Source: Halonotius aquaticus
GTDB lineage: Archaea > Halobacteriota > Halobacteria > Halobacteriales > Haloferacaceae
Length of the DNA: 64,000 nt
Direction: 5' to 3'
NCBI RefSeq assembly: GCF_003605575.1
Contig: NZ_QKNY01000004.1
Location: forward strand, 1-64,000
The position numbers and the translations under genes were made by a program. The notes under the pieces were generated by a model. That model searched no databases and had not been told where the DNA came from. It was given only the letters and a program-made list of their open reading frames with translations. Positions 50,991-60,616 of this stretch are shown here, piece after piece (positions within the stretch are counted from its first letter, which is position 1; the number at the start of each line of letters is the position of its first letter).

Positions 50991-51890
50991 ATGTATTCAC
51001 GACGACAGGCGATCGCCGCCACCGGGCTTGGCATCGCCGCGCTCAGCGGCTGTACGGATCTCACAGAGTTTGCGACCGGCAGCGGGCCACTCACAGAAAC
51101 AGCACAGCCGGCAGCGATCGCCGAACAGACACTCAGCGAGACAGGGTACTCGCTCGCCACCCGCGATACCCTCGAAATCAACGAGGAGGTCGAGGTCGGT
51201 GGGGAAACACGCCGGATTGAGATCACAAACCAGGTCGCCACCTACGAGCGACCGGTTGATCTCGCGGAGGCGGCACTCGGTGATTCGGCATCGTCCGGTG
51301 AGGTCGACGCTGATGACGTTGATGAAGGAGATCTCCCGGATGATGTTGATCCCGAAGATCTTCCGGACGATTACGACGAGGAGGATCTCCCGGACGATGT
51401 TGACCCCGACAGTCTCTCGAACACTGTCGGCGGTGGGAGCCAATCGATGACGGCTGCTCATTCGATAGCCAGCTCTTCGGGGGTGACACCTCAGCAATTT
51501 GGCGGGACTGACTCGGCGAACAGCGCCTTCGTTGTCGTGACCACGCCTGGGTTTGAGTTCTTGGGGCAGTCGTTGAATCCGCTTGGACAGCTCGACAACA
51601 AGGCCTTAGCTTCTGAGCTGGCCGGGCAGGTTGGACAGCTTTCTGTCGGCAGCGAGCAGTCAACGACGACACGACCAGTGCTGGGCTCCGAGACGACCGT
51701 TTCGACGTTTGCTGGAATTCTCAGCGAGAGCGGTGCTGAGATCGATGTTCGGATCGTCGTCACCGCGGTCACCAACGAGGGAGATTACGTGATCGGGTTC
51801 GGTGCGTACCCACAGCTGCTTGCGGAAACGGAGTCAGCCAACGTCTCAGCACTGCTGGATGGGCTTGAACATCCGGTGTCGACTCAGTAG
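50991..51890 (+). CDS. Secreted lipoprotein with a three-copy acidic repeat
   Basis: 299 aa from the ATG at 50991. Twin-arginine-like n-region (MYSRRQAIAATGLGIAALSG) with Cys at the lipobox. The middle holds three 9-residue repeats starting DLPDD (51330-51410). The C-terminal half is a compact domain of unknown type (DUF6517-like from memory). It is convergent with korB, and the two genes overlap by 7 bases at their 3' ends. Confidence 0.78.
   Translation: MYSRRQAIAATGLGIAALSGCTDLTEFATGSGPLTETAQPAAIAEQTLSETGYSLATRDTLEINEEVEVGGETRRIEITNQVATYERPVDLAEAALGDSASSGEVDADDVDEGDLPDDVDPEDLPDDYDEEDLPDDVDPDSLSNTVGGGSQSMTAAHSIASSSGVTPQQFGGTDSANSAFVVVTTPGFEFLGQSLNPLGQLDNKALASELAGQVGQLSVGSEQSTTTRPVLGSETTVSTFAGILSESGAEIDVRIVVTAVTNEGDYVIGFGAYPQLLAETESANVSALLDGLEHPVSTQ
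51330..51410 (+). repeat. 27-bp coding repeat, three copies
   Basis: Three in-frame 27-base units encode DLPDDVDPE, DLPDDYDEE and DLPDDVDPD. They form an acidic, Asp-rich linker resembling a calcium-binding or spacer segment. Confidence 0.8.
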
Positions 51891-52747
51891 AATTCCCGCA
51901 CCAGATCCGTCGCGTCCTCGGGTGCGCCGTCGGGGATCTCGGCCATATTCTCGGTGAGGCCGTGTTCCGCGCCGTAGGCGTTGGCCTGCTCGTTCTGGTA
52001 GAGGACGCCCTGATACTCGTTTTCGGCGTCGAGGATCACGTCTTGGGCCGCCTCAAGATCAGTCGGGTCGTGGTCGGTTTCGCCGACATCGACCAACTCG
52101 TCGCGGAAGTAGTCGTAGGTGTCGACGTCGTTGAACGTCACACACGGGCTGAAGACGTTGACGAAGCCGAAGCCGTCGTGTTCGATCGCCTCTTGGACGA
52201 TTTCCGTGTGGCGCATCGCATCCGAGGAGAACGATTGGGCGATGAACGTCGCCCCAGCAGACAGGGCGAGCGCGAGTGGATTGACCGGGGGCTGTTTCGG
52301 TCCCTCTGGCGTCGTCGACGTTTCGAAGTCCTCACGCGAGGTCGGTGAGGCCTGGCCCTTCGTCAGCCCGTAGATCCGGTTGTCCATGACGACGTAGGTC
52401 ATATCGACGTTCCGGCGGACGGCGTGGATGAAGTGTCCAACACCGATCGAGTAGCCGTCGCCGTCGCCGCCGGCGGCCATGACTTCCAGATCGGGATTGG
52501 CCATCTTGACACCGGCCGCCAGCGGGAGTGCGCGGCCGTGAACGCCGTGGAGCGCGTAGCTGTGCATGTACGTCCCGATCTTGCCGGAACAGCCGATGCC
52601 GGCGACAACGAAGGTGTTGTCGGGGTCGTTGCCGGTGTTGGCGAGTGCTTTCATCATCCCGTTCATCGTCCCGAAGTCACCGCAGCCGGGACACCAGGTC
52701 GGTTGTTTGTCGGATTTGAAGTCGGTGAAGCGTACGTCTGAGCTCAT
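51884..52747 (-). CDS. korB: 2-oxoacid:ferredoxin oxidoreductase, beta subunit (KorB)
   Basis: 287 aa. The thiamine diphosphate/Fe-S motifs are PTWCPGCGDFGTMNGMMKAL, VVAGIGCSGKIGTYM and AGGDGDGYSIGVGHFIHAVR with VVMDNRIYGLTKGQASPTS. It pairs with the alpha subunit encoded upstream, whose stop overlaps this start by 4 bases. The enzyme decarboxylates 2-oxoglutarate (or a related 2-oxoacid) to the acyl-CoA and reduces ferredoxin. Assignment to Kor rather than Por rests on overall resemblance. Confidence 0.93.
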   Translation of the reverse strand: MSSDVRFTDFKSDKQPTWCPGCGDFGTMNGMMKALANTGNDPDNTFVVAGIGCSGKIGTYMHSYALHGVHGRALPLAAGVKMANPDLEVMAAGGDGDGYSIGVGHFIHAVRRNVDMTYVVMDNRIYGLTKGQASPTSREDFETSTTPEGPKQPPVNPLALALSAGATFIAQSFSSDAMRHTEIVQEAIEHDGFGFVNVFSPCVTFNDVDTYDYFRDELVDVGETDHDPTDLEAAQDVILDAENEYQGVLYQNEQANAYGAEHGLTENMAEIPDGAPEDATDLVREFY

Positions 52748-54507
52748 TGTGATACCTCCGGGGCGTCGGCGAGTGCCCCACTGATCCGCTCGGCGAGTTC
52801 GTCCGCGGTAAAGCGGACGCCGTTGTACTTGTTGATGCGGTCGACGCGGGCCAGGGCGTCGCGTTCGAGCAGGTCGGCGAACTGGCCGTTGTTGTTACAC
52901 TCGACGACGAACACGTCCTCGGCGTCGTCGATGGCGTCGCTCAGATCCGGTCGCGGGAAGATGTACGGCACCGAGATGAACCGCACGTCGATCCCGTCAT
53001 CGGCAAGCATATCGATGGCCTCGACCATCGCACCCTCGTTGGAGCCCCACGAGACGATCAGCGTGTCTGCGTCGGCGTCGCCGAACTCTCGGGGCTCCCA
53101 ATCCTCCCGCTCTTTGGCTGTATCGACCTTCCGGTCGCGTTTGTCGACCTGTTTGATCCGCATCTCGGTGTCCTCGGTACGCCGACCCAACTCGTCGTGT
53201 TCGAGCCCGGTCGTCATGTGGGCACCCTCGTCGGTACCGGGAATCGCCCGCGGGCTGATCCCATCATCGGTGAGCGCGTGGGGCTGGAACTGGCCCTTTT
53301 CGTTCTGCCATTCGGCGAGGCCGTCCTCGTCGACGAGCTTTCCCCGGTCGATTTCGACCGCGTCCATATCGAAGGCGTCGGGCTCGAAGGTCTGCTCGGT
53401 CACCGCCAAGGAGAGGTCGGCGGTGAGATACACCGGCAACTGGTATTTCTCGGCGAGGTTGAACGCCTCGACGGTTTTCCAGAAGCATTCGTCGATCGTT
53501 GTCGGCGCGAGCACGAAGCGGGGGATCTCGCCGTGGCCACCGTACAGCATCGCGTTGAGATCGCCCTGCTCTTGTTTGGTCGGCATCCCCGTCGAGGGCC
53601 CCGACCGCATCACATTACAGATGACCAGTGGCGTCTCGGTCGTCGCCACAAGTCCAAAGCTCTCGGTCATGAGGTCGATACCGGGCCCGGAGGTCGCGGT
53701 CATCGCCCGCGCGCCGGCTCGGGCCGCGCCCAGCGCCATGTTGATCGCCGAGAGTTCGTCTTCGGCCTGGACAACGTGGCCGCCGTACTGCTCGATCCGA
53801 CCCTTCAGATACTCCATCACATCGGTCGCGGGCGTGATCGGGTAGCCGGCGTAGTAGCGACAGCCGGCGGCGATCGCCCCCATCCCGATGGCTTCGTCGC
53901 CGTTCAGGAGGACGTAGTCGTTGTCGGTCGTTTCGAGGTCGTACTCGAAGTCGTGGTCGTGGTTGTCCTCGACGTAGGACTGGCCCTTGCGGGCGGCCTC
54001 CTTGTTGTTGTCGACGAGCTTCTGGCCTTTCGCGCCGAACCGCTTTTCGAGCGCGCTGTCGAGGTTTTCGATCGGGAACCCGGTGACCGCACAGGCCGCG
54101 CCCAGCGCGACGACGTTGCGCATGATCGCGCCGCCGGCGTCCTCGGCGAGCCGTTTCAGCGGCACGTCGAGACCGATGACGCCATCCGGGATCGGCGCGT
54201 CCTGCATGGTGGTGCGCTCGCCGTCGTAGATGATCACCGAGCCATCGTGGAGCTCATCGCGGTTCTCCTCGATGGTTCGCGGCGTGAGTGCAATCAACAC
54301 GTCGAGGCGGTTGACGACACTCTGCACACGGTCGACCGACGTGCGGATCTTATACGCCGTGTATCCGCCGCGGATACGTGAGGCGAAATCCTTCGAGGTG
54401 AACACGTGGCGGCCGGCCCGCGAGAGTGCCTGAGCGAAGATTTTCCCCGTAGAGTCGATGCCGTCGCCGGCCTCGCCGCCGACAGCCCAGTTGAAATCCG
54501 CAGCCAT
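52744..54507 (-). CDS. korA: 2-oxoacid:ferredoxin oxidoreductase, fused gamma-alpha subunit (KorA)
   Basis: 587 aa from the ATG at 54507 (MAADFNWAVGGEAGDGIDST); the frame upstream of it is not coding. Residues 1-190 are the gamma domain (SRAGRHVFTSKDFASRIRGG). Residues 205-587 are the alpha domain (YYAGYPITPATDVMEYL, VVQAEDELSAINMALGAARA, TATSGPGIDLMTESFG). This gamma-alpha fusion is the normal haloarchaeal form. It replaces the NAD-linked 2-oxoglutarate dehydrogenase in the citric acid cycle, next to aconitase elsewhere in the window. Confidence 0.95.
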   Translation of the reverse strand: MAADFNWAVGGEAGDGIDSTGKIFAQALSRAGRHVFTSKDFASRIRGGYTAYKIRTSVDRVQSVVNRLDVLIALTPRTIEENRDELHDGSVIIYDGERTTMQDAPIPDGVIGLDVPLKRLAEDAGGAIMRNVVALGAACAVTGFPIENLDSALEKRFGAKGQKLVDNNKEAARKGQSYVEDNHDHDFEYDLETTDNDYVLLNGDEAIGMGAIAAGCRYYAGYPITPATDVMEYLKGRIEQYGGHVVQAEDELSAINMALGAARAGARAMTATSGPGIDLMTESFGLVATTETPLVICNVMRSGPSTGMPTKQEQGDLNAMLYGGHGEIPRFVLAPTTIDECFWKTVEAFNLAEKYQLPVYLTADLSLAVTEQTFEPDAFDMDAVEIDRGKLVDEDGLAEWQNEKGQFQPHALTDDGISPRAIPGTDEGAHMTTGLEHDELGRRTEDTEMRIKQVDKRDRKVDTAKEREDWEPREFGDADADTLIVSWGSNEGAMVEAIDMLADDGIDVRFISVPYIFPRPDLSDAIDDAEDVFVVECNNNGQFADLLERDALARVDRINKYNGVRFTADELAERISGALADAPEVSQ

Positions 54508-54714
54508 TGGTAGTGCTCGCCCTACTCCACCACAAATCAAAAGGCTTCTGGAACACCCACCGCAGAACCGCCAGTATTCCCCATTTCTGTTCGGAGATGG
54601 ACAAACGAAGCGACCGTTTTCAACTGTTTTTGGTTTCATGATTAATATCACCGCGTTGCGCCGCCACCATCCTGCGGAGCAAAGAGCCTTTGGCGTCGCC
54701 CCCGAAGCGGGTGT

Positions 54715-55356
54715 ATGGATGCGACGGTGACGGTCACTGACGTGACCGCTGTCGGCCCGGAGACGGTTGCCATCGAGTTCGAGAGCCCCGACGGCTTCGA
54801 TGCCCAGCCGGGACAGTTTATCAAGCTGCTGGCAACCGTCGATGGTGAGGACTACGCTCGCTTTTATACGCTGTCCTCGCCTGACGTGGCCGACACCTTC
54901 GAGATTACAGTTGAGATCGACCCACAGGAAAGCGGCCCGTTTAGCGACCACCTCGCCGACCTGACAGCCGGCGATGGGATCGATATGAGCGGCCCGTTCG
55001 GTGCCGAATACTACGAGAGTGAAGCCCGTGTCGTCGTATTGGCAGGCGGCCCCGGTGTCGGCCCGGCTGTTGGCATCGGCGAACGCGCAAACGAGGACGG
55101 CAACACGGTACACATCGTTTACCGCGCCACCGACCCGGTACATGAATCACGGCTGTCGGCACTCGATTCGGCTGGTGCAACCGTCACGATCACTGACGAC
55201 GACGGCTTTGCTGCCGCCGTCGACGAGGCACTCACCACCAACGACGACGAACAGGTGTTTGTCTATGGGTTTGCTGGCTTCGTTACCGCCGCAACCGACG
55301 CCATCGACGCCGCTGGCGGCGACCCGGACGCCGCCAAGATCGAAAACTTCGGTTAG
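54715..55356 (+). CDS. FAD-dependent oxidoreductase of the ferredoxin-NADP reductase family
   Basis: 213 aa. FAD-binding RxYS-like motif ARFYTLSSPD, then SGPFSDHLADLTAGDGIDMS GPFG-type loop and the nucleotide-binding VVVLAGGPGVGPAVGIGERA. It is divergent from korA with about 200 bases between. A role in moving electrons between ferredoxin and NAD(P) would fit its neighbours but is inferred. Confidence 0.85.
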   Translation: MDATVTVTDVTAVGPETVAIEFESPDGFDAQPGQFIKLLATVDGEDYARFYTLSSPDVADTFEITVEIDPQESGPFSDHLADLTAGDGIDMSGPFGAEYYESEARVVVLAGGPGVGPAVGIGERANEDGNTVHIVYRATDPVHESRLSALDSAGATVTITDDDGFAAAVDEALTTNDDEQVFVYGFAGFVTAATDAIDAAGGDPDAAKIENFG

Positions 55357-57239
55357 TCGCCGCTGTTGACTGCGACACCTGTTCCGCTGTCAGACTGTGA
55401 TTGTGCGTCGCCGCCGACCTGCGGGAGCAGGAGGGCGATCCGTGTGCCGGGGTTGGCGTCGTCAATGTGGATGTCGCCGCCGAGCAGTGACATCGCCCAG
55501 TAGACCAGCCACAACCCGAGCCCTGTCCCGTGTTGCAGCGGCGTTTCTTCGCCGCTTTCGATCGCTTTTCGTTCGTGTTTGGGGATGCCGGGGCCGTTGT
55601 CGGTGATCACGATCTCGACGGCTGGCTCGCCGTCCCGGACGACCGTTTCGGTGGTCAACTGCACCTCCGGGGTTGCGCGGTTGTTGTGGACGACGGCGTT
55701 GTTGACTAACTCTGAGAGGGCCATCTTCAGCCGCACGTCGGCGTTGACATACAGCGACTCCTCGGGGGCGTCGACGACGACGCGCGCTCCGGGGTGGCGA
55801 TCCTCAAACTCTCTGGCGACTCGCATGAGCAATGCCTGCACGTCGCAGGCCGTTGTCGTCGACCGCCCCTGATCGAACAGCGAGCGGACGGTGACCGCTT
55901 TCTCGCTGAGCTCTTCGAGATTCGACACCCGGCGTTCGATCCCTTCGACGTGGCTTTGGAGCTCATCGTCGTCAAGCCCCGCGTTGAGCATCGCTGCGTT
56001 GCCATCGATCACGTTCAGGGCGTTCCGTAGGTTGTGTCGTAACACCCGATTGAGCACGTCTAACTGCTGATCGCGCTCTTTTCGGGTCGTGATGTCTTGA
56101 AGGGCGAGCTCGAACACCGGGCCGTCGTCGGTCTCGGTGACGATGCCGGAGACTTCGCCCCAAATCTGGTTGCCCGCGGCGGTCTCAAATTGCAGTTCGA
56201 CGTTGTCGACAGTCCCTTCGGCCAGCAGGCGATCGCTGAAGGCCGCCCGTTCGTCGGGGTCGACGTAGATCTCGCTGACCGACCGGTTCTCGAAGTAGGC
56301 TTTCGAGTCAGCCTCAAGGATGTCGACCAGCCCTTGATTGACCAGTTTGAACTCGCCGTCTGGCCCCGGCGTTGTCCGGTAGACGCCGATCGGGAGGTTT
56401 TCGACGAGTCGCTCATATCGTTGCAGCTCACCCTCCCGGCGTTTCTGGTCGGTGATATCGACGTAGAGGTGGATGTATTCGTCAGCCTGGTCGCCCGCAA
56501 CAGGGACGCCATGGAAGAGGAACTCCCCGGGGCCATCGACGGTCTCACAGGTCGTTTCGGTGGTGATCCGGTGGTCGCCCTCGTCGGTGTCGATCGGGCG
56601 ACTATGCTGTGTCGACTCGCCGGTGTCGCTGTCGGTGACCTCAGGTACCATCGCGGTGCCGGGTGTTTCGTCGGTGTCGCCGAACGTGCGCTCAAACTCG
56701 GCGTTGCTGGCGATGATCTCCTCGGTGCCGTCCTCGACGACGGTGTCGGCGATCGGCTCGGGGATGGCGTCGAAGACGGCCTCAAACCGGTTGCGCTGCT
56801 CCCGAAGTTGGCGTTCGACGAGCTTGTTCCGGCAGGCCTCAGCAAGCTTCTCGTTGAGCGGCGTCAACGCCGACCGTGTTGCGGTATCGATCTCTCCGCC
56901 CTGTTTGCCGATGACGAGCGCGCCGAAGTCGGGCAGCGAAAACAGATAGCAGTGATCCCCGGCGGTCGGCTCGGTGTGGCTGGGAAACGCTTCGCTCGAT
57001 AGCTCCGCAAGTTGGTCGATCCCGGCCGACAGTAAGGCGTTGCCCGCCGGATCGGCTGGGATCGTCGCCGTCGGCGTATAGCCGTCCTCGGTCGCCCGGA
57101 AGATGCCGCCGACCGAGCAGTTTAGCTTTCGGAGATAGCCCGCTAACGCGGCGTCGGCGGTCTCCGTGAGTGTCTCTTTGCCGCCGATCGTGAGGGCGAT
57201 CTCATAGAGGGCTTGCACCCGCTGTTGGCGCTCAGGCAT
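55353..57239 (-). CDS. Cytoplasmic sensor histidine kinase with two PAS domains
   Basis: 628 aa, no transmembrane helix. An N-terminal GAF-like region (1-150) is followed by two PAS domains (about 155-270 and 275-400; the second includes NRSVSEIYVDPDERAAFSDR). The kinase core has the H-box LNRVLRHNLRNALNVIDGNA, N-box ALSELVNNAVVHN, G1 VITDNGPGIPKHE and G2 GTGLGLWLVYWAMS. It overlaps the FIST gene upstream by 8 bases, so both are one operon and FIST is probably its sensory partner. The end overlaps the FNR-like gene by 4 bases (convergent). Confidence 0.93.
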   Translation of the reverse strand: MPERQQRVQALYEIALTIGGKETLTETADAALAGYLRKLNCSVGGIFRATEDGYTPTATIPADPAGNALLSAGIDQLAELSSEAFPSHTEPTAGDHCYLFSLPDFGALVIGKQGGEIDTATRSALTPLNEKLAEACRNKLVERQLREQRNRFEAVFDAIPEPIADTVVEDGTEEIIASNAEFERTFGDTDETPGTAMVPEVTDSDTGESTQHSRPIDTDEGDHRITTETTCETVDGPGEFLFHGVPVAGDQADEYIHLYVDITDQKRREGELQRYERLVENLPIGVYRTTPGPDGEFKLVNQGLVDILEADSKAYFENRSVSEIYVDPDERAAFSDRLLAEGTVDNVELQFETAAGNQIWGEVSGIVTETDDGPVFELALQDITTRKERDQQLDVLNRVLRHNLRNALNVIDGNAAMLNAGLDDDELQSHVEGIERRVSNLEELSEKAVTVRSLFDQGRSTTTACDVQALLMRVAREFEDRHPGARVVVDAPEESLYVNADVRLKMALSELVNNAVVHNNRATPEVQLTTETVVRDGEPAVEIVITDNGPGIPKHERKAIESGEETPLQHGTGLGLWLVYWAMSLLGGDIHIDDANPGTRIALLLPQVGGDAQSQSDSGTGVAVNSGD

Positions 57240-58344
57240 CGTCGCTCACCGCCGCCACAACCGCTGTTTTGTTGTAGTAGTCCAGATGGCCGGTGCCGTC
57301 GTTGGCGATCTCGCCGATCGTGAGGGCGCCAACCATCGGCCAGCCGCCGGCGTCGATCGCCGCGACCTCCTGGTCGAAGGTCTCATCGAGATACAGATGC
57401 CGGGAGATACAGTCAAACACACAGAGGGTTCCCGCGCCGTCGGCGATCGGCTTCTCTGTCAGAGCGGTTTCGGCTGCCTGCTCGGCGGCGTCGATCAACG
57501 AGTCGGGGTCGCCGGCCAGCACCGTTACAAACTCCCCTTCCGGCACGGGCCCGAAACAGGAGATCGCGTCGCCGTCGACAGCGAAGGGATCGCGGACGAT
57601 CGGCTCGCCGTCCAGCCGGCTGATACCGAATGGGTAGGCGGTGGCGGTCTCGAAAAAGTCCTCGCGGTGGAGCGTCGCATCGGTGTTGGTCTCGATCGCT
57701 TCTTGGTAGACCTCGAAGGCCGACTCGCCGTCGAGTTCGCGGATCGTCCCGTGGTCGGCATCGGTGACGCGAAACGGTCCGGCGACCTCGTTCCAGCCGT
57801 GGCGGACGCCGATCCCGATCGGTTGGTCGACGGCAGCCATCACGGCTGCGTCCTCGATGATGCCATCGCCGGTAAACAGACACGGCTCGCCGCCGCCGTC
57901 GAGGCGGCCAGCCCCGCCGCCGACAACGCTGAGGCCGACGCTGTAGGTGCGGAACAGCGCGTCGATAAGCGATCCAACCCCATCGGCGTCGGCGTGGGCG
58001 TCGACAAAGACGAAGGCGGCTTCCGAGCTCCCCGCCGGCAGCGATGCATCAAGCTCGTCGTCGGCCTCGCTCAACTCGGAGACGACGGTAACCGTCGGCG
58101 ACGTTGGGAGTCCGATCGCCAGCAGGCCCGACGTTCGTGACTCGCCGTCGACGATCACCTGTGGAAACAGCCCGCCACAGACCGGCACTGATAGCGACTC
58201 CAGCGTGGTCTCGAAGCTATCGGCGGTGATATCGACTGACGGCGTGGCCAACACCAACAGCCCCTCGACGCGCTCCTGTGAACTCAGGCTCGTCAGCTCG
58301 TCTCGGAGTACGTCACCGGACGCCGAGCTGTAGGCGAGTTCCAT
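57232..58344 (-). CDS. FIST-domain sensory protein
   Basis: 370 aa from the ATG at 58344 (MELAYSSASGDVLRDEL). An N-terminal FIST domain (residues 20-200, with SVPVCGGLFPQVIVDGESR, VVGGGAGRLDGGG) and a C-terminal FIST_C domain (SCFGPVPEGEFVTVLAGDPD, VAAIDAGGWPMVGALTIGE). FIST domains are thought to bind small molecules such as amino acids. Overlap with the kinase gene points to one sensory unit. Confidence 0.9.
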   Translation of the reverse strand: MELAYSSASGDVLRDELTSLSSQERVEGLLVLATPSVDITADSFETTLESLSVPVCGGLFPQVIVDGESRTSGLLAIGLPTSPTVTVVSELSEADDELDASLPAGSSEAAFVFVDAHADADGVGSLIDALFRTYSVGLSVVGGGAGRLDGGGEPCLFTGDGIIEDAAVMAAVDQPIGIGVRHGWNEVAGPFRVTDADHGTIRELDGESAFEVYQEAIETNTDATLHREDFFETATAYPFGISRLDGEPIVRDPFAVDGDAISCFGPVPEGEFVTVLAGDPDSLIDAAEQAAETALTEKPIADGAGTLCVFDCISRHLYLDETFDQEVAAIDAGGWPMVGALTIGEIANDGTGHLDYYNKTAVVAAVSDDA

Positions 58345-58602
58345 CAACTATCTGTTTTTACTAGTTATTATACTAAGTCCTTACGACACCTGTTGACACA
58401 TCTCCCCAGCGGTGGTACAGCTGCCGCCGCAGATGTTGTTGCCGTCGGCACGCGCGCTCGAATCAGTACTGCCACCAGAGTATGCAGCACTGACATCGCT
58501 GTCTGCATGCGGTTTTGCGACGCTCGATTTTGCACTGCATTCTCATTCACTGCGAGATGGTGAGTAGATTTATCATGGACAATCAAGTGAGATCAGATAC
58601 CA

Positions 58603-60594
58603 ATGGCTGATCCCGATGTTGACCTCGAAGCCAGACTCGCCGAACAGGATTCCTTCGAACCGCCGGCTGACTTCGTCGAGCAGGCGAACGTCACCGACCC
58701 CGACATCTACGACGAGTTTGAGACCAACTGGCCGGACTGCTGGACGCAGGCGGCCGACCTCCTCGATTGGGACACCGAGTATACTGAGATTCTCGACGAC
58801 AGCAACCCGCCGTTCTATGAGTGGTTTGCTGACGGCGAACTGAACGCCTCGGCAAACTGTCTCGACCGCCATCTCGACGAGCGCGGCGACGAGGCCGCCA
58901 TCGAGTGGGTCGGCGAACCGACCGACGAGGCCAACCGCACCTACACCTACCAGGAGCTCCACGACGAGGTCAACGCCTTTGCTGCCGCCCTCCGCGCCCA
59001 GGGCGTCGAAGAAGACGATATCGTCACGCTGTACATGCCGATGATCCCGGAGCTCCCGATCGCCATGCTGGCGTGTGCCAGGATCGGCGCGCCGCATTCG
59101 GTCGTCTTCGCGGGCTTTTCGGCCGACGCCTTGGCGACGCGAATGAATTCCGCCGACTCCGAGCATCTGGTCACCTGTGATGGCTACTACCGCCGCGGCG
59201 ACCCCCTGAACCACTTCGAAAAAGCGACCGAGGGGCTGGCCGATGTTGACCACGACACCGATACGATCGTCGTCAATCGCCTCCCCGACGACGATGGCTT
59301 CGATCACGATCTCTCGGGCCACGACACCTACGCTGACCTCGTCGCCGCCCACGACGGCGAGATGGTCGACCCTGTTTCCCGCAGTGCGGAGGACATGCTA
59401 TTCTTGATGTACACCTCCGGAACGACCGGCCAGCCAAAGGGGGTCAAACACACGACGGGTGGCTACCTCTCGTGGGCGAGTTGGACCTCGCATGCTGTCC
59501 TCGATATCAAACCTGAGGACACCTACTTCTGTGCGGCCGATATCGGCTGGATCACCGGCCACTCCTACATCGTCTACGGGCCGCTCGCCTTGGGCACGAC
59601 GACGATGATGTACGAGGGGACGCCGGATTATCCCGATCGCCACCGACTGTGGGAGATCATCGAGGAATACGAAGCCAACCAGCTGTACACCGCGCCGACG
59701 GCGATCCGCTCGTTCATGAAGTGGGGCACGGAGTACCCCGACGCGAATGATCTCTCCTCGTTGCGGCTGCTTGGCACCGTCGGCGAGCCGATCAACCCGC
59801 GTGCGTGGAAGTGGTACTACAAACATATCGGCGACGAGTCCTGCCCCATCGTCGACACCTGGTGGCAGACCGAAACCGGCGGGATGATGCTGACGACGCT
59901 GCCGGCGATCGGCGAGATGAAACCCGGTTCGGCGGGGCCGCCGCTGCCGGGGGTTAGTGCCGACATCGTCGACGTTCGCGGCAGCCCGGTCGGTGCAGGC
60001 GAGGCCGGCTATCTCGTCGTCAACAAACCGTGGCCCGGCATGTTGCGAACGCTGTACAACAACGACGACCGCTTCATCAACGAATACTGGCGGGAATACT
60101 CACAGGTCGACAGCAACGATTCGGCGGACTGGGTATACTTCCCCGAGGACGGCGCGAAGCTCGACGAGGACGGCTACTTTACTGTTCTCGGCCGTGTCGA
60201 CGACGTACTCAATGTGTCGGGCCACCGCCTCGGCACGATGGAGATCGAATCCGCGATCGTCGGCGTCGAAGGCGTCGCCGAAGCCGCTGTCGTCGGCGGC
60301 GACCACGAGATCAAAGGCGAGGCAGTCTACGCCTACGTCATCACCGAGGATGGCTACGAGGAAGACGAGGAGCTCCGCGAGCGAGTTATCGAGGGTGTCG
60401 AAGACGCCATCGGCCCGATCGCTCGCCCGGAAAAGGTCGTCTTCACGCCGGAACTCCCGAAAACGCGCTCGGGGAAGATCATGCGTCGCCTGCTTGAAAA
60501 CATCGCCAACGACGACGAGTTAGGAGATACGAGCACCCTCCGCAACCCTGAGATCGTCGACGACATTCAGACGGCCGCGGGCGGCGACGACTGA
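58603..60594 (+). CDS. acsA: Acetyl-CoA synthetase (AMP-forming)
   Basis: 663 aa. Motifs of acyl-adenylating enzymes: FLMYTSGTTGQPKGVKHTTG (phosphate loop), DTWWQTETGGMM, DGYFTVLGRVDDVLNVSGHR (hinge) and PKTRSGKIMRRLL with the catalytic, acetylation-prone lysine. It converts acetate, ATP and CoA to acetyl-CoA. The 258 bases upstream hold the promoter and a cysteine-rich reading frame without a start, described under findings. Confidence 0.96.
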   Translation: MADPDVDLEARLAEQDSFEPPADFVEQANVTDPDIYDEFETNWPDCWTQAADLLDWDTEYTEILDDSNPPFYEWFADGELNASANCLDRHLDERGDEAAIEWVGEPTDEANRTYTYQELHDEVNAFAAALRAQGVEEDDIVTLYMPMIPELPIAMLACARIGAPHSVVFAGFSADALATRMNSADSEHLVTCDGYYRRGDPLNHFEKATEGLADVDHDTDTIVVNRLPDDDGFDHDLSGHDTYADLVAAHDGEMVDPVSRSAEDMLFLMYTSGTTGQPKGVKHTTGGYLSWASWTSHAVLDIKPEDTYFCAADIGWITGHSYIVYGPLALGTTTMMYEGTPDYPDRHRLWEIIEEYEANQLYTAPTAIRSFMKWGTEYPDANDLSSLRLLGTVGEPINPRAWKWYYKHIGDESCPIVDTWWQTETGGMMLTTLPAIGEMKPGSAGPPLPGVSADIVDVRGSPVGAGEAGYLVVNKPWPGMLRTLYNNDDRFINEYWREYSQVDSNDSADWVYFPEDGAKLDEDGYFTVLGRVDDVLNVSGHRLGTMEIESAIVGVEGVAEAAVVGGDHEIKGEAVYAYVITEDGYEEDEELRERVIEGVEDAIGPIARPEKVVFTPELPKTRSGKIMRRLLENIANDDELGDTSTLRNPEIVDDIQTAAGGDD

Positions 60595-60616
60595 CTCAGG
60601 CGGCACCGACGATCAG

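Noticed and set aside
53197-54381. 394-codon plus-strand frame opposite korA
   Set aside because: Antisense shadow of the fused gamma-alpha subunit, whose motifs are unambiguous.
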